Source: Daucus carota subsp. sativus (Eukaryota > Streptophyta > Magnoliopsida > Apiales > Apiaceae). Taken from it: 64,000 bases of DNA. The stretch covers positions 23,424,558-23,488,557 of the forward strand of contig NC_030388.2 of NCBI RefSeq assembly GCF_001625215.2, read 5' to 3'. A program made the position numbers and the translations under genes. Shown here in pieces: positions 1 to 11,654 of the stretch; the first letter of the stretch is position 1, and each line of letters opens with the position of its first letter. Under the pieces are notes generated by a model. That model worked only from the letters and a program-made list of their open reading frames with translations, was not told the origin of the DNA and made no database searches.

Positions 1-71
1 AACTAAATTAAATAGTTTGTATATCATTTTCTTAAAAACAATCTCATACATAGCGGGTCATATTATACTGG

Positions 72-657
72 GGTCATTTGGCAAATCTGAATGAGTTAGA
101 TCTGATTGATTAAAATATATGAATAATCTGAATCAATAAAATATCTGAATGTTGAATAATAAATATTGTTTGGTTTATAAATTATAATAAGTGTCTGAAT
201 GACGTTTTTTCTTAATTTAAATAGGTAAATATTTTTGAGTTTATATATGAATGTCCTTTAACTATTATTGTTGTGTTATTAAATAGATACGATAATTACT
301 ATATAAGTTTTAAAACAAAAATTATAAAAACACTTTTTCAAATAATTAAATAAATAATAATGAAAGAATAATTTAAAGGGCTTCATGCAAATTTTTACAT
401 GTTAAATAACTAATTTATAGATTATTAAATACTTTTCTGCATACCAGTACATACGACTACAAAAGCAAGTGGCTTTAGGTTATTTTATAGAACAACATTT
501 AACAGCTGAACGGGTAATATAAGATTTTAAGAAGGAATCGGTCAGCTGTATATTATTGTTTCAGCTCAACAGTAATAAATTATCAAATGAGATGAACCAC
601 CTGATTTGGTCAATTAAGTTGATTAAGCAATCATTCAGACCCAAACAAATGGGACCT
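72..657. mobile_element. Probable MITE with degenerate terminal inverted repeats
   Basis: The left end (GGGTCATTTGGCAAATCTGAATG) and the reverse complement of the right end (GGTCCCATTTGTTTGGGTCTGAATG) can be aligned as imperfect inverted repeats. The interior is AT-rich and non-coding. I found no convincing target duplication, so the superfamily (PIF/Harbinger or hAT) and the exact ends are uncertain. Confidence 0.4.
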
Positions 658-702
658 TAGTACCTTTAGCTTAATAATTTTTATAACCATTAATCTTATT
701 TC

Positions 703-1428
703 TAAGCTTGAGCGTAATTATTCGAAACCGATCCAAACCAGCCAATCTAAACAGTCCAAACCGAATATTTCGGTTTTTTAATGGTTTTGTTTGACTTTGG
801 TTTTGGTAATTAGAAAACCGAAAATTTTCGATATGGTTTCGGTTTTCACTTTCAAACTGACCGAAATATCAAGCCCGAACCTGTAGCATATATATTATAT
901 AATTAATATATTTATAATTTAATTTAGGTATTTTAGTGTTCAAATGTTGATCAATATTTTAATGTTTCTTAGTTTAGAAATTATTTCCCCCCTTTTCTCT
1001 ATCCTTATTTTATTTACTCTTCGTTAATAATCAATCTTTCTTCTTTCTCTCATTTGAATAAAATAATTTGTTTAGTTTTTAAAATAAAATGAATTTCTTA
1101 TTTCATAACAAGTAGCACCTAACATTATTTTAATTGAAGAGTTATACAAATTTCGTCTTTATCTTTTATTAAGTGTTTTGTTAAGTGGTGGCAAAAATGG
1201 TAGCACCTAAAATTGTTCATTTTAATTTAATAAAAAATGTATAATTTTTTTAATACTTTTGTATTATACCGAAACCAAACCAAACTAATCTATTAAGAAT
1301 CGGTTCAGTTTGGACTGGTTTTTATAAGAATCAGCTTAGGTACGATTTGTAAATTTTCGAAACCGAAAATTTGGGTTGGTTCGGTTTGGACCTCCATAAT
1401 CGTCCAAACCGAACTGTGCTCAGCCCTA
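703..1428. mobile_element. Non-autonomous hAT-type element, 726 bp
   Basis: A perfect 8-bp target duplication, CTTATTTC, flanks the element at 695-702 and 1429-1436, the size typical of hAT transposons. The ends TAAGCTTGAGCG and (reverse complement) TAGGGCTGAGCA are degenerate inverted repeats. Subterminal regions are rich in AACCGAAA/TTTCGGTTT and CCAAACC motifs on both sides. There is no transposase frame. The style resembles the hAT element at 12481-13128. Confidence 0.72.
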
Positions 1429-2118
1429 CTTATTTCTAGTATTATTTAAAGTTTTGCAGCAAAACTACACATAAAAAAATGTCATATATAAGGTGTTTAT
1501 CTTGATTTTCATTTCATTTCCATTTAACTAATTTGATTTTATCATATGTTTATATATAGAGCCGGAAAGAACCGTAGAACCACTAAAGTTTTACTACACA
1601 ACTCTAAATTTTAAATAAATTTTCAGAATCTAAATCTAAATACATGTTTTTTTCTTTATCATTATGTGTGTTTAAAAGTAATTTCATAAAATGATGGATT
1701 TTGTGGCATATTTCTTAGTGTATTTTAAATTTTTTGAAACCCCATCAAAATCTATGAGATTTTGAAGTATTGTGCTTAAATCTTAAAAAATCCATATAAA
1801 TTTTAGGACATTTTATCAAGAATCCGCACAAAATCAAAATCACATATAATCCATTATAATTCATAGATAAACAAATCATTAAAATCTCGATCGAATACTG
1901 ATAAAAGAATTGACAAATATTTCTCGATCGTAAAGTTTAACTATGTCAAATCTTGGATAAAAGACTTCTCGTACTAATGAGAGGACAAAATTCAGTGAGA
2001 GATCGAATACATTCATAAAATTAAACTAAGAAAACTAAATTTGAATGATTCATAAATGTAAATAGAGTCGATTTTAATTATTTAACTCTGAAACCATCAA
2101 AATACTACTGCTGAAACG
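1429..2118. other. Intergenic, with a transposon scrap
   Basis: No gene is seen. About 1560-1690 resembles the left part of the TIR element at 24741 (both carry AGAACCACTAA, a run like CTAAATTTTAA, then ATCTAAATACATG), so it is probably a truncated member of that family. The rest is AT-rich and holds the 3' flank of the minus-strand gene that ends at 2119. Confidence 0.5.
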
Positions 2119-3126
2119 CTAATGCAAAGGTCGCATACCCTTGACAGAAACCAATGTAGCTGGCACCCTGGTTGGAGGAGGGGTTGGGGCAAAAATCAGC
2201 TCTTCAGAACCAGTTTTGCAAACACGATAACCTTTTACACCGTTTGTATAGAAGTCATCAGTATAAAATAAGAAATCCTCCTCATCCATTCGATGTATCT
2301 GAGGAATTTGCTTCTTCACACGAGGAATCGCATTATTCAGATTAGGCAAGGGGATTAAAATGGTGTCAGCCCACGTCTGTGTCTGGTAATCTTCCAATAT
2401 GCATACATTTAGCTTTTCTTCTGAAACAAACGATAATGCTGGCTTGCCTCGCCAAAGCTGTAAATTAATCTCGCTATCCTCAAGACTTAAGCTGTGTGGC
2501 GCATTAAGAGTTGTACATGCCTGCTGGACCAGATCTACGCATAGGATCACACCGTTGCCTGACTCGACTTTATGTAAAGCAGGCATCAATAAGATACCTT
2601 CTTCCATCACACAACGTTTGCCATCATATTCTTGCAGTCTACTGGCCTCGTCGTATTCTGGAATGTCGAGGGTTCTCCAAGAGAGATTTTCATCAGGACA
2701 TGGATCAGTACTCTGACCTCCAAGATCAAGAAGTTGAAAATTAACTTTCTGTTCTAATCTGTCAGAGTATAAGGAAACCACATTATATGAGTTTGTAGCC
2801 GAATTGAGAAAGACACCCATGACAATGACTCCCTCATGCGGAAGGGGAAGATCAAGTACACGCTTCGTTGTTGGATTACATATTCGATATTTGGTTGCTG
2901 GCAACCAATAATCAGCTGACCTGACAGATGATGCGCGACATAGTCCTTCCACTAGCAAGCCTCTACATGAAAAATGAGATAAATACCTGAACTTACTTTT
3001 TGTCGTGTGCCTGCGAGGATTAGTACGCTTAATGGTGAGAAGGATAGGGTCATGCTCAATGATGTGAAACCTAAAACTGTTGTGTATTGCAGGCATGTCG
3101 ATGTCGATGAATTCTCTGTTTTCCAT
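2119..3126 (-). CDS. F-box-associated (FBA) domain protein lacking an F-box
   Basis: A single uninterrupted 335-residue frame. From about residue 35 it has the layout of the plant FBA interaction domain: SKFRYLSHFSCRGLL, then YRICNPTTKRVLDLPLP, then a segment on seeing the same output each time (GVFLNSATNSYNVVSLY), and later WRTLDIPEYDE. In F-box proteins of this type the domain follows an N-terminal F-box that binds SKP1, and the FBA part selects substrates for SCF ubiquitin ligases. Here the first 30 residues (MENREFIDIDMPAIHN...) show no F-box, and none is visible in upstream minus-strand frames. A probable 5' untranslated exon lies near 3585-3700, with splice-like sites (AAAAAG/GTAGCG near 3580 and an acceptor near 3175). 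It may be an F-box-less adaptor or competitor, or the remnant of a full-length gene. Assignment to the FBA family is confident; the function is inference. Confidence 0.75.
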   Translation of the reverse strand: MENREFIDIDMPAIHNSFRFHIIEHDPILLTIKRTNPRRHTTKSKFRYLSHFSCRGLLVEGLCRASSVRSADYWLPATKYRICNPTTKRVLDLPLPHEGVIVMGVFLNSATNSYNVVSLYSDRLEQKVNFQLLDLGGQSTDPCPDENLSWRTLDIPEYDEASRLQEYDGKRCVMEEGILLMPALHKVESGNGVILCVDLVQQACTTLNAPHSLSLEDSEINLQLWRGKPALSFVSEEKLNVCILEDYQTQTWADTILIPLPNLNNAIPRVKKQIPQIHRMDEEDFLFYTDDFYTNGVKGYRVCKTGSEELIFAPTPPPTRVPATLVSVKGMRPLH

Positions 3127-4069
3127 TCTTGCTGCTTTACTTTTCTTTTTTTACCTTCCAAGAGCTGAAAACCTGATATGAATAAAGATAATTAGGTAAT
3201 GTCAAGAAAAAATCCATATGCATGGTCAGACTGCTTAACACTTAACAGTATTGAAAATCATCCAGAATTAACATATGTTGTGTTCCTGAGTTTTCTTTCA
3301 TAACAGAAAAGAGAAGATGATAGCGAGTTTGTACTCATAACAGTAACAAAGTAACAACGAATAAGATTTAAAATATTTATATTTGCACAATGCTGTCCAA
3401 AATAGTTCATAACCTTATGTGCCTGGATTCGAATAATTAATTTTGTGTCAGTTCATATAGCATTGAAACAAAAGTGAAAACAAAGCATCTTATTACAAGG
3501 TAAAAACATGCGCATCAAAGTAATAATGTATAAAATTCGACGATTGAAACACAGAAATCAGCGTGTGTGTTTGAAGATCGCTACCTTTTTAGTTAACTAT
3601 AAGAGCTGCTGCGAGGAACTTCTTCTTCGATAATAGCTGCTGTGAGGAAATTGAGGTTCGTGTTAGGTCTTTATAAATATGTATATATATGGCAATAAAA
3701 TTAGGTATTGTCCGAAAAGTTTTCAATAAAAGAAAAATTCTAAAAGGAAAACAAATGCAATTGGTAAGTTTTTCTATTTATAGTTAGGAGCATATTTGGT
3801 ATGCCTTAATTGATTAAATTAAGAACTTATGTTATGGGGAATTAATATTTACATAATATGTTTTTGGTAACATGTATTTAATATGTGTTTGGCATTCATT
3901 ATTTGCATAAATAACTATTTTATATAAAATTTATATATTAACATATTTTTTCTAAAATAAGAATTTTTTTTTAATAAAAGGTAAGATCAGATTAACGGAT
4001 AGTTCGCTTGAGTTTCTCAACAGTCCCTCAGAGCATCCCATATTCCCATGAGCCCAAAAATATCTCCGT
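3127..4069. other. Upstream region of the FBA gene
   Basis: Holds the putative 5' untranslated leader and intron of the minus-strand gene ending at 3126. Near 3600-3650 a short phrase (AGCTGCTG.GAGGAA) occurs twice within about 45 bases. The remainder to 4069 is AT-rich with no gene visible. Confidence 0.4.
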
Positions 4070-4428
4070 GAGAGCATCTTCAATCATAAATACCTCTTTG
4101 TTAAAAGCTTGGTTGATATGTCATGAATAAAAATTATAGTCAATCTATTCAAAAATTGACACTCCAGCCACAACCACTCCTTATTTATAATTATAACCAA
4201 CCTCTTATGGATGAATATATTTAAGAAATCTTTTGATAAATTACACATCATTTGTTAATATGTTAAACTGATATATTCTATTTATAATAATCTAAATATT
4301 AATAATATATTATTTTTAAATTATAGCTGACTAATATAGTCAATACCATCGAAGCACAATGTCTTAGAGGTTCAATAAATTTTACATAATGTCTTACGAC
4401 TATAACCAACGCTTTTGGAGATGCTCTC
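4070..4428. mobile_element. MITE with GAGAGCATCT ends
   Basis: The left end GAGAGCATCTTCAAT and the reverse complement of the right end GAGAGCATCTCCAAA form a terminal inverted repeat of the GAGCATCTCCAA type common in plant MITEs. The element is about 359 bp, AT-rich and non-coding. I could not find a clean target duplication. A second GAGCATCCCAT phrase lies just outside at about 4030, so the real left end could be further out. Confidence 0.55.
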
Positions 4429-4718
4429 GGTCCCCTTACAATGTCCATTTTGATTTTGAAGTAACCAAATTTACCAATTTTTGATTAAACATTACAAATT
4501 ATTTATTCATTATTTTAATAAATTTCAAAATTAAAAACTAAAATTATATTCATATCAACAAAAGTTCCGACCAATATTTGAACAACAGTATTATCTACTC
4601 AATAAACATATAAACTGTTATAGCCATAGGAGGAAACTATGAACAACAAAGATCATTTGGACCACGACTATGATAAATCATCCGACAGTCGATGATTTAC
4701 ATGGAAAGATTCTCCCTT

Positions 4719-5719
4719 TTACAACATTTTGTACAGTTTGATGTCTCTCCACCTCGACTCCATGTAATAACTAATATTTCTCGGAGCAGCATAAACTCCA
4801 CATTTGAAATACAAGTCACCAGGCCCTTGATCGTGTATATGAAACTTGAATTTACCATCGATGAAAACCTTTAACTTGCCTTTATTAACATCATGGATCA
4901 GATTCAGCCTAAACCATTTATCATACAGATTCTTAGCCACTATATCACTACTATAATACCTCATATTTCCCTCGAAAATTCGTAGTAATATAGTTGTATT
5001 ACCATGAGCTGCACCATGTATTTGAACTATCGTTTGACCTGAGGTTCCGTTTGGGACGAAAGCATGGCCTTCGAATTGCCAGACTCCAGATGAATAGTCA
5101 AGCCCCTGCATCAATCGACAACTTGTAAGAGTAGTGCTACATGCACAAAAATACAAAATTCGGTACAAAATGACATGACAATTGAGGTGGGAAGTTTTAA
5201 TTGGTGTTAGTAATGCATATACGGGGGTTATTCCAATCAAAACTTAACGCATACTCATTTTTTGTGAATGATTTTATATCCAATTTTGTGCATGAAGTAT
5301 TTTCAAACTTGTAATTACCTAGCTCCATGCACTTCCGCAAAAAATATATGTACTCAGATAATTACAATATGTCTTCAGTTTCTCTCTTCATATTTTTTGG
5401 GATGAATCGGCAGAATATAATAGATAAAGGCACTTACAGTTACACGAAGCTCTGTGCGTGGCTGAGTGAGGCTGCCTGGATCATGCGCCTTATCATCAGC
5501 ATAAACCCAAAATTTATGAGTCCCGTTTACATAACTGTACCGTTGTTCAACTGGTATGTCGTATGGTTTCTGGATTACATAATTAGCTTCGGTTAGTGGC
5601 ACGTAAGTGAATCCATCAGTCGGATCAGCTCCACACAGGAAATTAGTATCAGACAGTGGTATTAATCCACCAAGTCCTAGAAAAAGAAGAACAATTAGAT
5701 TATAGCGCAAAGATTTCAT
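4719..5719 (-). CDS. Secreted citrate-binding-protein-like / alginate lyase 2-fold protein
   Basis: Two exons on the minus strand, 5438-5719 (94 codons) and 4719-5105 (128 codons plus stop), join in phase 0 across a GT(AAGTG)...(TGC)AG intron to give 222 residues, close to the usual length of this family. Residues 1 to about 24 (KSLRYNLIVLLFLGLGG) form a signal peptide, so the protein should enter the secretory pathway. The body has family hallmarks: FTYVPLTEANYVIQKPYD, then LTQPRTELRV at the exon border, then YSSGVWQFEGHAFVP, GTSGQTIVQIHGA and a C-terminal segment with IDGKFKFHIHDQGPGDLYFKCGVYA split over two strands. Plant members were named after a vacuolar citrate-binding protein of rubber tree and share the jelly-roll fold of polysaccharide lyase family 7. 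Whether this one binds citrate or a cell-wall glycan cannot be told from sequence. Confidence 0.85.
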
Positions 5720-5796
5720 TGCTATTCTTCTTACTAATTTTGAAACTACTCGATGTACTTGCTAGGATCGGATACTGGAGTATACTGGCACAGCTT

Positions 5797-5806
5797 CTAT
5801 TTATAA
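5797..5806 (-). promoter_or_regulatory. TATA box of the citrate-binding-like gene
   Basis: The minus strand reads TTATAAATAG here, about 80 bases upstream of the start codon at 5719, a normal position for a plant TATA box with a short leader. Confidence 0.5.
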
Positions 5807-7113
5807 TATACAGAGAGTTGGACATTGTTGTTTCTTTTTCTAAACTTTAGCTGAAGGACTTCTATGTATATTTGTAATTTATCATCAACAGTTGGTAAGA
5901 TTCTTTTGCCAATGATAAATAGCGCGAAGCACAGAAACAAAATAGAAGTATACTGCAATTCATTTTTCCATAATAAGCATACGATATGTGATGTATAATT
6001 CAGTCAAGGAGGATGTAACAGACAGAAATTAGGCCGGCCGACCCTGTGAGTGTGACATAACAGTTACTGAAATTTTAACTTCTGGTTTCTCCTTACTAAC
6101 TTCCATCGATAAAATCAGACTTGCGTTCAATCTAGGAATTAAATTAGTGATAGGAAGTCTAGGATGGCATTTTAAATATTCGACATCAGCTGAATGGAAG
6201 AAAAAGAGAGCGTGCAATGGGCTATGTTACAGAGGAGGACCTGAGATTATTATTCAAAACAAGCTGAGTTCAGAGCTAATGCAGCGGAGGCATGTGTTTA
6301 TTTAAATTTCTGTAATTGACCATTATAAATAAATAGATAAAATACCATTACTTGGGAGTACATAGCAAAGTGTGTTTCTCATGTATGCTGCTTTCCAGAT
6401 TCCTGTTTCTCTTCGAAACCTCTAAAATAGGGAGAATCAAAGCCAGATTTTACCATGATTCCGTGAGCCAAATAGCAAGTTTTAGTAACCACGTTGAAAA
6501 CCAAAACAAGCTCTATCCTCCTATGTTACCAAATTTCAATTTTCAACTTTAACGGAATGATCAAATTGATAATCAGTTTGAGTCAAATTTGTAATGAGTG
6601 ACATACTTGAGTTTTTTGGACGCAGTTAATCACCTACTTGATATTTGACCCGAAAAAAAAGAGCGTGCACCAAGCTATGTTACTGAGGAGGGTCTAAGAT
6701 CTTATTATTTATAGCAAGTCGAGTTCAGAGCTAATGCAGCAGAGGCATGTGTGTATTTAAATACCTGCAATTGTCCATACCCATAAAAAAAAATAAAAAA
6801 TCATACATTAGGAGTACATAGCAATGTGTGTTTCTCATGTGTGCTGCTTTCCAGATTCCTGTTTCTCTTTACACTTAGCCAGTGTCCTTACTTTCAACTT
6901 TCAAGAATCAAATACTTTAATTATATTCACAACGTTGTTATAGGTCCCATGCTGCACAATGCTACATTCCCTTGTTGGCATGTAAATCATTAATCAATGA
7001 ATATATCCCTTGATTATATTGTAAGTTTGATACAAAACACATGCATTTGTATGTGCACTCTTGCTGCATATAAGCTGTTTTTATGAATCATAAAAATCCT
7101 GACAAGTTAGCTT
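5807..7113. other. Intergenic / upstream region of the ankyrin gene
   Basis: No gene is seen. The region contains a diverged direct repeat (separate entry) that may carry the promoter of the ankyrin gene starting at 7114, and otherwise AT-rich sequence. Confidence 0.5.
6208..6869 (+). repeat. Direct repeat of about 205 bp upstream of the ankyrin gene
   Basis: Copy 1 spans 6208-6412 and copy 2 spans 6661-6869, 453 bases apart. Both begin GAGCGTGCA, then share GCTATGTTAC, GAGTTCAGAGCTAATGCAGC, GAGGCATGTGT and CTTTCCAGATTCCTGTTTCT in the same order. The TATTTAAAT-like string in both could be a TATA box, so this may be a duplicated promoter. Confidence 0.75.
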
Positions 7114-9682
7114 ATGATGGATGCCTCTATGGACAATTGGCAGCAATTCTACGATGCAATCATTAAGAAGGATGCCGCAAAAGTTCTGAAGCTACGAGAA
7201 CCTTTGGTGGCTGAAGGTCCACTTCACGTAGTAACCATACACGACGACACAATTCTCCATTTGGCCTTATATTCCATGCAGCTGGAATTAGTTCTGAGTT
7301 TGATCGACACTCTGGCTCCCGAGCACATTGCTTTAATGGTCCGCCAGAATTCAGGCGGAAACACCATTCTCCATGAGGCGGCCACATATGACAAGTTATT
7401 TCCTGCTGCAGAAATAATGCTGCGATTGCAACCAGAGTTGTTAACCATAAGGAACAACAACAAGGAGAATCCACTCTTTCGTGCAGCACGTTATGGACAG
7501 ATGAAGATGTTCAAATTTCTCAATGAATGTTTGGTGCGGACCTTAGATAACGTGGAACTAGAGAGGGCTCATAGGAAGTTTGATGGCAGTACTATACTTC
7601 ATGCAGCCATTGCTGCCGAGCATTTTGGTATGTAATTCTCCAGCCATGTGCTAACTCTTTTTTTTTAAAAAAAATGGCTAGTTGTAAAAACAGAAAGTTT
7701 TAGGGGGGTGTTGAATATCAGGCATTAGTTTTATTGAATTTTCTAGTCTGTGCCCACGAGCACAGAATAACAACCACTTTTTAGTTTGGTGTCGGATTTC
7801 TATTGGCTCCAGTGTCATTAATAATGATGGCCCCCATGCATGCACAAATATCTCCACCAATAAAAATCATCCACCTAAGTAAATATAGTTGTTAGTGGTT
7901 TATTTATTATCGCACTGATATCAGCCTGGAACTATTGAAACAGATTTGGCAATTTGGATTGCGGAAAAGTATGAGTATCTATTTGACAAAATAGACAGTG
8001 ATGGACTGACGGCTCTTCAACTTCTTGCCTGCAATCCAGCTGCGTTCCAGTTCCGTGGTAGAGGATGTCTGATGAAAATTATTGACTCCAGTAAGTTTTA
8101 TTTAGATGCTTTTGTTTCGTTGCAAATGGTTAATGCACAGCAGAAACTCACTCAATTACACAAATTTGGTGGTTTCAGGAATTATAAACAGTGGTGCTGC
8201 TGATGATGATCGCAGTTATTTGCATGAAGGTAATTTAATTTAATATATATACTATATAATTGTAGCAAGTAGTTAAGTTTCATTACTAGTTAACTCTACT
8301 TGGCTGATGACCTGCTGTATTTTGTCGCAAAGTTGCATCACCTTTCAGTGTGCCCTGGTGGGACGAAATGGTTAGGAAAAGAAAAACATACCATGCAGTT
8401 GTAGAGCTTGCGAATATCTTAATACCAAAAGATACTTCTTGGACAATTACAAAATCTGTAGTTGACCAAAGAGAAACCGAGAATGCTGATGAGAATGAGA
8501 CCAAGAGCAGAGAGAAAACAGAGAAGGAGAAGGCTCTTGAGAAGAAGAGAGCTGAGAAACAGCAAACTCCTTTGCTTTTGGCAACCCAAACAGGGTGCTT
8601 TGAAATTGTTAAGAGAATCCTGGAGGTTCATCCTCAGGCAGTTGAGCATATTGATGAAGATGGGAGATGTATTTTGCACATAGCCATCAAGTATAGACAA
8701 ATGGCGGTATTTGAGATGGTGCATCAGATGGATGTTCCGATGAGAAGGTTGATCAGAAAATGTGATGTAAAAGGGAACTCTATTCTGCATATGGTTGGGA
8801 AGAAGATAGTTAATGAAGATGTGCAGCAAACTGAAAAGCGCAGCCCTTCTTTCCAATTGCAAGACGACCTGTTATTGTTTGAGGTAAATTCATCAAGACT
8901 TATTGCAAATACTCTGTACGTTTAAGAGCCTAATTGTTTCTCATTTCTTGAAGACAATAAGCAAAGTCATCAGGCCGCACTTCCACAAGCACACGAATAA
9001 AGATGGAGAAACAGCAGAGGAGCTATTTGCTCTGAACAAAGAACCATTACGTGAAAAATCCCAAGAATGGCTAAAGAGAACAGCAGAAAACTGCTCCATT
9101 GTCGCTGTACTCATTGCCACCGTGGCCTTTGCAGCTGCTTACACCATACCAGGAGGCTCAAAGGAAGAAGACGGATCTCCAGTTCTTCTCAACCAACCAT
9201 TCTTCGTGTTATTCACCATCACCGACGTTCTGTCCCTCACATTCTGCTTAACATCTGTTGTCATATTCCTGTCAATCCTAACTTCATCCTTCCGACTAAA
9301 CGACTTCAAACGGTCTCTTCCTCAACAGCTAATGCTCGGAATAACATGCCTAATCCTATCCGTGTCAATGATGATGCTAGCATTTGCAGCTACGGTCATT
9401 CTTATGATACGAAACAACCAACAATGGACCAGAATTGCGTTATACTTGGTTGCATTTCTCCCAGTCACTGTCTTTGCAGTCATATACTTGCCTCTCTACT
9501 TATCTTTGATGGGAACATGTACGTACACTATCAAGAAATGGTGGTCCTATGTTCCGCGGATCAAATGTAAAAATTGTGGCAAGTCTTTAGATGGCACTAA
9601 TGAACACCCCTCTGCAGCAGAAACTTCAGCTTCTCGGGCTCTAGCTCCTGAGTTTTTGCAGGTGATGTCAGTTCAGCAATAA
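7114..9682 (+). CDS. Ankyrin-repeat membrane protein with PGG domain (ACD6/ITN1-like)
   Basis: Five exons restore one frame of 663 residues: 7114-7627, 7944-8090, 8179-8229, 8333-8883 and 8954-9682. All borders are GT-AG and the phases agree (1,1,1,0). Residues about 45-220 hold ankyrin-type repeats (DDTILHLALYS, GNTILHEAATYD, KENPLFRAARYG, GSTILHAAIAAEHF, DGLTALQLLA). Residues about 281-313 form a Lys/Glu-rich, coiled-coil-like stretch. Two more repeats follow (TPLLLATQTGCFEIVK, GRCILHIAIKYRQ). Exon 5 carries the PGG domain (EWLKRTAENCSIVAVLIATVA, then AAAYTIPGG) and about four transmembrane segments up to residue 612. A short cytosolic tail has two CxxC-like cysteines (CKNCGK). Relatives act at membranes in plant immunity (ACD6) and salt/ABA responses (ITN1); which applies is not visible. 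A poly(A) signal AATAAA lies at 9783-9788. The start is the first ATG pair (ATGATG). Confidence 0.88.
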
Positions 9683-9980
9683 GTTTCAAGAATCTAGTGT
9701 CTACTTAAATCTTTCTCTGTATATCTGAGTGCCCGTTAACGTTACTTAAGTGCCTTAAATTTGTATTTCGCAATTGTGTTGTAATAAAACCACTTCCACT
9801 GCTGAGTTAGAGGTGTTTTCGAGTCTGGAATATCATTATTCTAGAAGTCCTGATTAATCACTTATTAATCTCTTTTTTGTAAAATCAAAAAGGAAATGGA
9901 AGGAAGTAAGGTGGGGAGAGGTAGTGAATAAAAATTTGACCCAGATCAGAGGCCTCGTTACTAGTTTTCGATCGATCTTA
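9683..9980. other. 3' flank of the ankyrin gene
   Basis: Contains the 3' untranslated region with AATAAA at 9783 and short unremarkable sequence up to the Tourist-like element. Confidence 0.5.
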
Positions 9981-10157
9981 GGGCCTGTTTGGCTGAGAGA
10001 AGCAGAAGCACTTTTAAGAAGCTGAGAATGCTAGCTTCTCTCTCACAGCTTCTGCTTCTTTTCCAAACACTTTATTAACTTATTTACTTCTCACTTCTAC
10101 TCCACTTCTTTACTATAAGCAAGAAGTCACTTCTTTTAAGCTAACCCAAACGGCCCC
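9981..10157. mobile_element. Tourist-like MITE (PIF/Harbinger), 177 bp
   Basis: The ends GGGCCTGTTTGG and (reverse complement) GGGGCCGTTTGG are inverted repeats matching at most positions. The element is flanked by TTA at 9978-9980 and 10158-10160, the 3-bp duplication typical of PIF/Harbinger insertions. The interior is rich in AGAAGC/GCTTCT phrases and could fold into a hairpin. It is non-coding. Confidence 0.78.
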
Positions 10158-10210
10158 TTAATCTCATCTTTGTTTATTCAGTTCTGCTCCAAAAAGTTGG
10201 ATAAATTTTT

Positions 10211-11654
10211 GAGTTAACTACACAATGTGTACCTAAACTATCTGCTTTGTGCATAACGTGTACCTCAACTATCAATTCAACATATTGTGTACCTGAACTA
10301 AATGATTTGAAGCAATGTGTGTACTAGAGCATAACGTCCGTGAGCTCCGTTAAAATAGTACTCGGACATTCATGTTTTCTCATCTGGGTGGCCCCTGGAC
10401 AACACGTTTATAAATTTGCATAGACTATGCTAACCAGAGTACCAGACCATAGTTACTCATATTCATAGTCTCATACTCATTCATGTATATTGTTTATTGT
10501 TTATTATACATATACTATTTCTAGTGTTAAAATTTGTTAATCTTATAATAAATTAATAAACAACTTTTAGAATCAATTTCACATTAAAATTTTATTTAAT
10601 TTTATATTTCCCTAATGATGAAAAATAATATTAATTATTTGGTTGAAAATTTAATTAGTTCATATATTTTAAAAATAATCAAATTTATAAAATAATTCTT
10701 ATAACCCTTTATACACTTTAATTATTGTTTAATATTCTTAACTTAGATTTATATACATATGCAATTAACTAAAAAAAATGTTATAATTCTGAATCTCATT
10801 TATTATCTCGTATATTGTTTAAGACGTCTAACACACATAAAATTATAAATGGTAATAATATAAATAATTATTATTTAAATTATGAAGAAAATCTTAAACT
10901 AAAAAATTACTATTAAGAATTAAAAAAGGCTATTAAAAATTACATAAAAGCTATTGTATTTTAACAGACTCAACTATTAAGAATTTGTTCAAACATGTTA
11001 AATAAAAAATTTATTGAACACACTTATGAACAATATATCAATTTAAACACGTTTATTAGTTATTTAAAATATTATTTTTATTACTACTCCCTCCGTCCCC
11101 TGAGTTATATACATTGGGGAATGAGGATGCGGCACGAACTTTAATACTCCTCTAAAATATAGTTCTTTAACTTATTTTTAAGAATTTTCTTTTCTAAATA
11201 AAAGTTTGAATGTTATATTTTTATTCAGAAAAAAAAATTTAAAAATAAGTTATAGAACTATATTTAATAAGGGTATTGAAGTGCGTGTCGAGCATATAGA
11301 ATTAAATGAGACAGAGGGAGTAAGTAATAGTATTAGTGTAACATAATCTAATCTTCATAATATAATTATATTTTAAAATATTTTGATTAACAAGTACATC
11401 CAGGCACGAACTAAAAGGCGTCCCCAAAGATTTCCAAACAAGATCATATATACCTTGATGTCCAAAATGCAACGTGAAAAGACGAGAAAACCCAATGTCC
11501 TTTAAGTTATTACTAACGGAGCTAACAGAAGTTAGCACCTGTACACAGATTGCACCCATTCACATAGTTTAGGTACACAAAATGTTAAATAGATAGTTGA
11601 GATACACAAAGTGCACAACAAGCATACTTCAGGTACACACTTTGTATTTTACTC
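10211..11654. mobile_element. Non-autonomous Mutator-like (MULE) element, 1,444 bp
   Basis: A perfect 9-bp target duplication TAAATTTTT sits at 10202-10210 and 11655-11663, as expected for Mutator-type transposons. Terminal inverted repeats start GAGTTAACTACACAATGTG on the left and GAGTAAAATACAAAGTGTG (reverse complement) on the right, continuing through GTACCT..A.TAT. The interior is AT-rich with no transposase frame and was later hit by a Stowaway element at 11087-11320. Confidence 0.85.
11087..11320. mobile_element. Stowaway MITE nested in the MULE element
   Basis: The ends CTCCCTCCGTCCC and (reverse complement) CTCCCTCTGTCTC are the standard Stowaway (Tc1/mariner-related) inverted repeats, flanked by TA at 11085-11086 and 11321-11322. 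The element is 234 bp and non-coding. It lies wholly inside the older MULE element. Confidence 0.85.

Noticed and set aside
11302..11559. An 85-codon minus-strand frame in the MULE element, as a possible captured gene
   Set aside because: It crosses the nested Stowaway border, so it cannot be an old captured coding sequence, and it has no recognisable domain.
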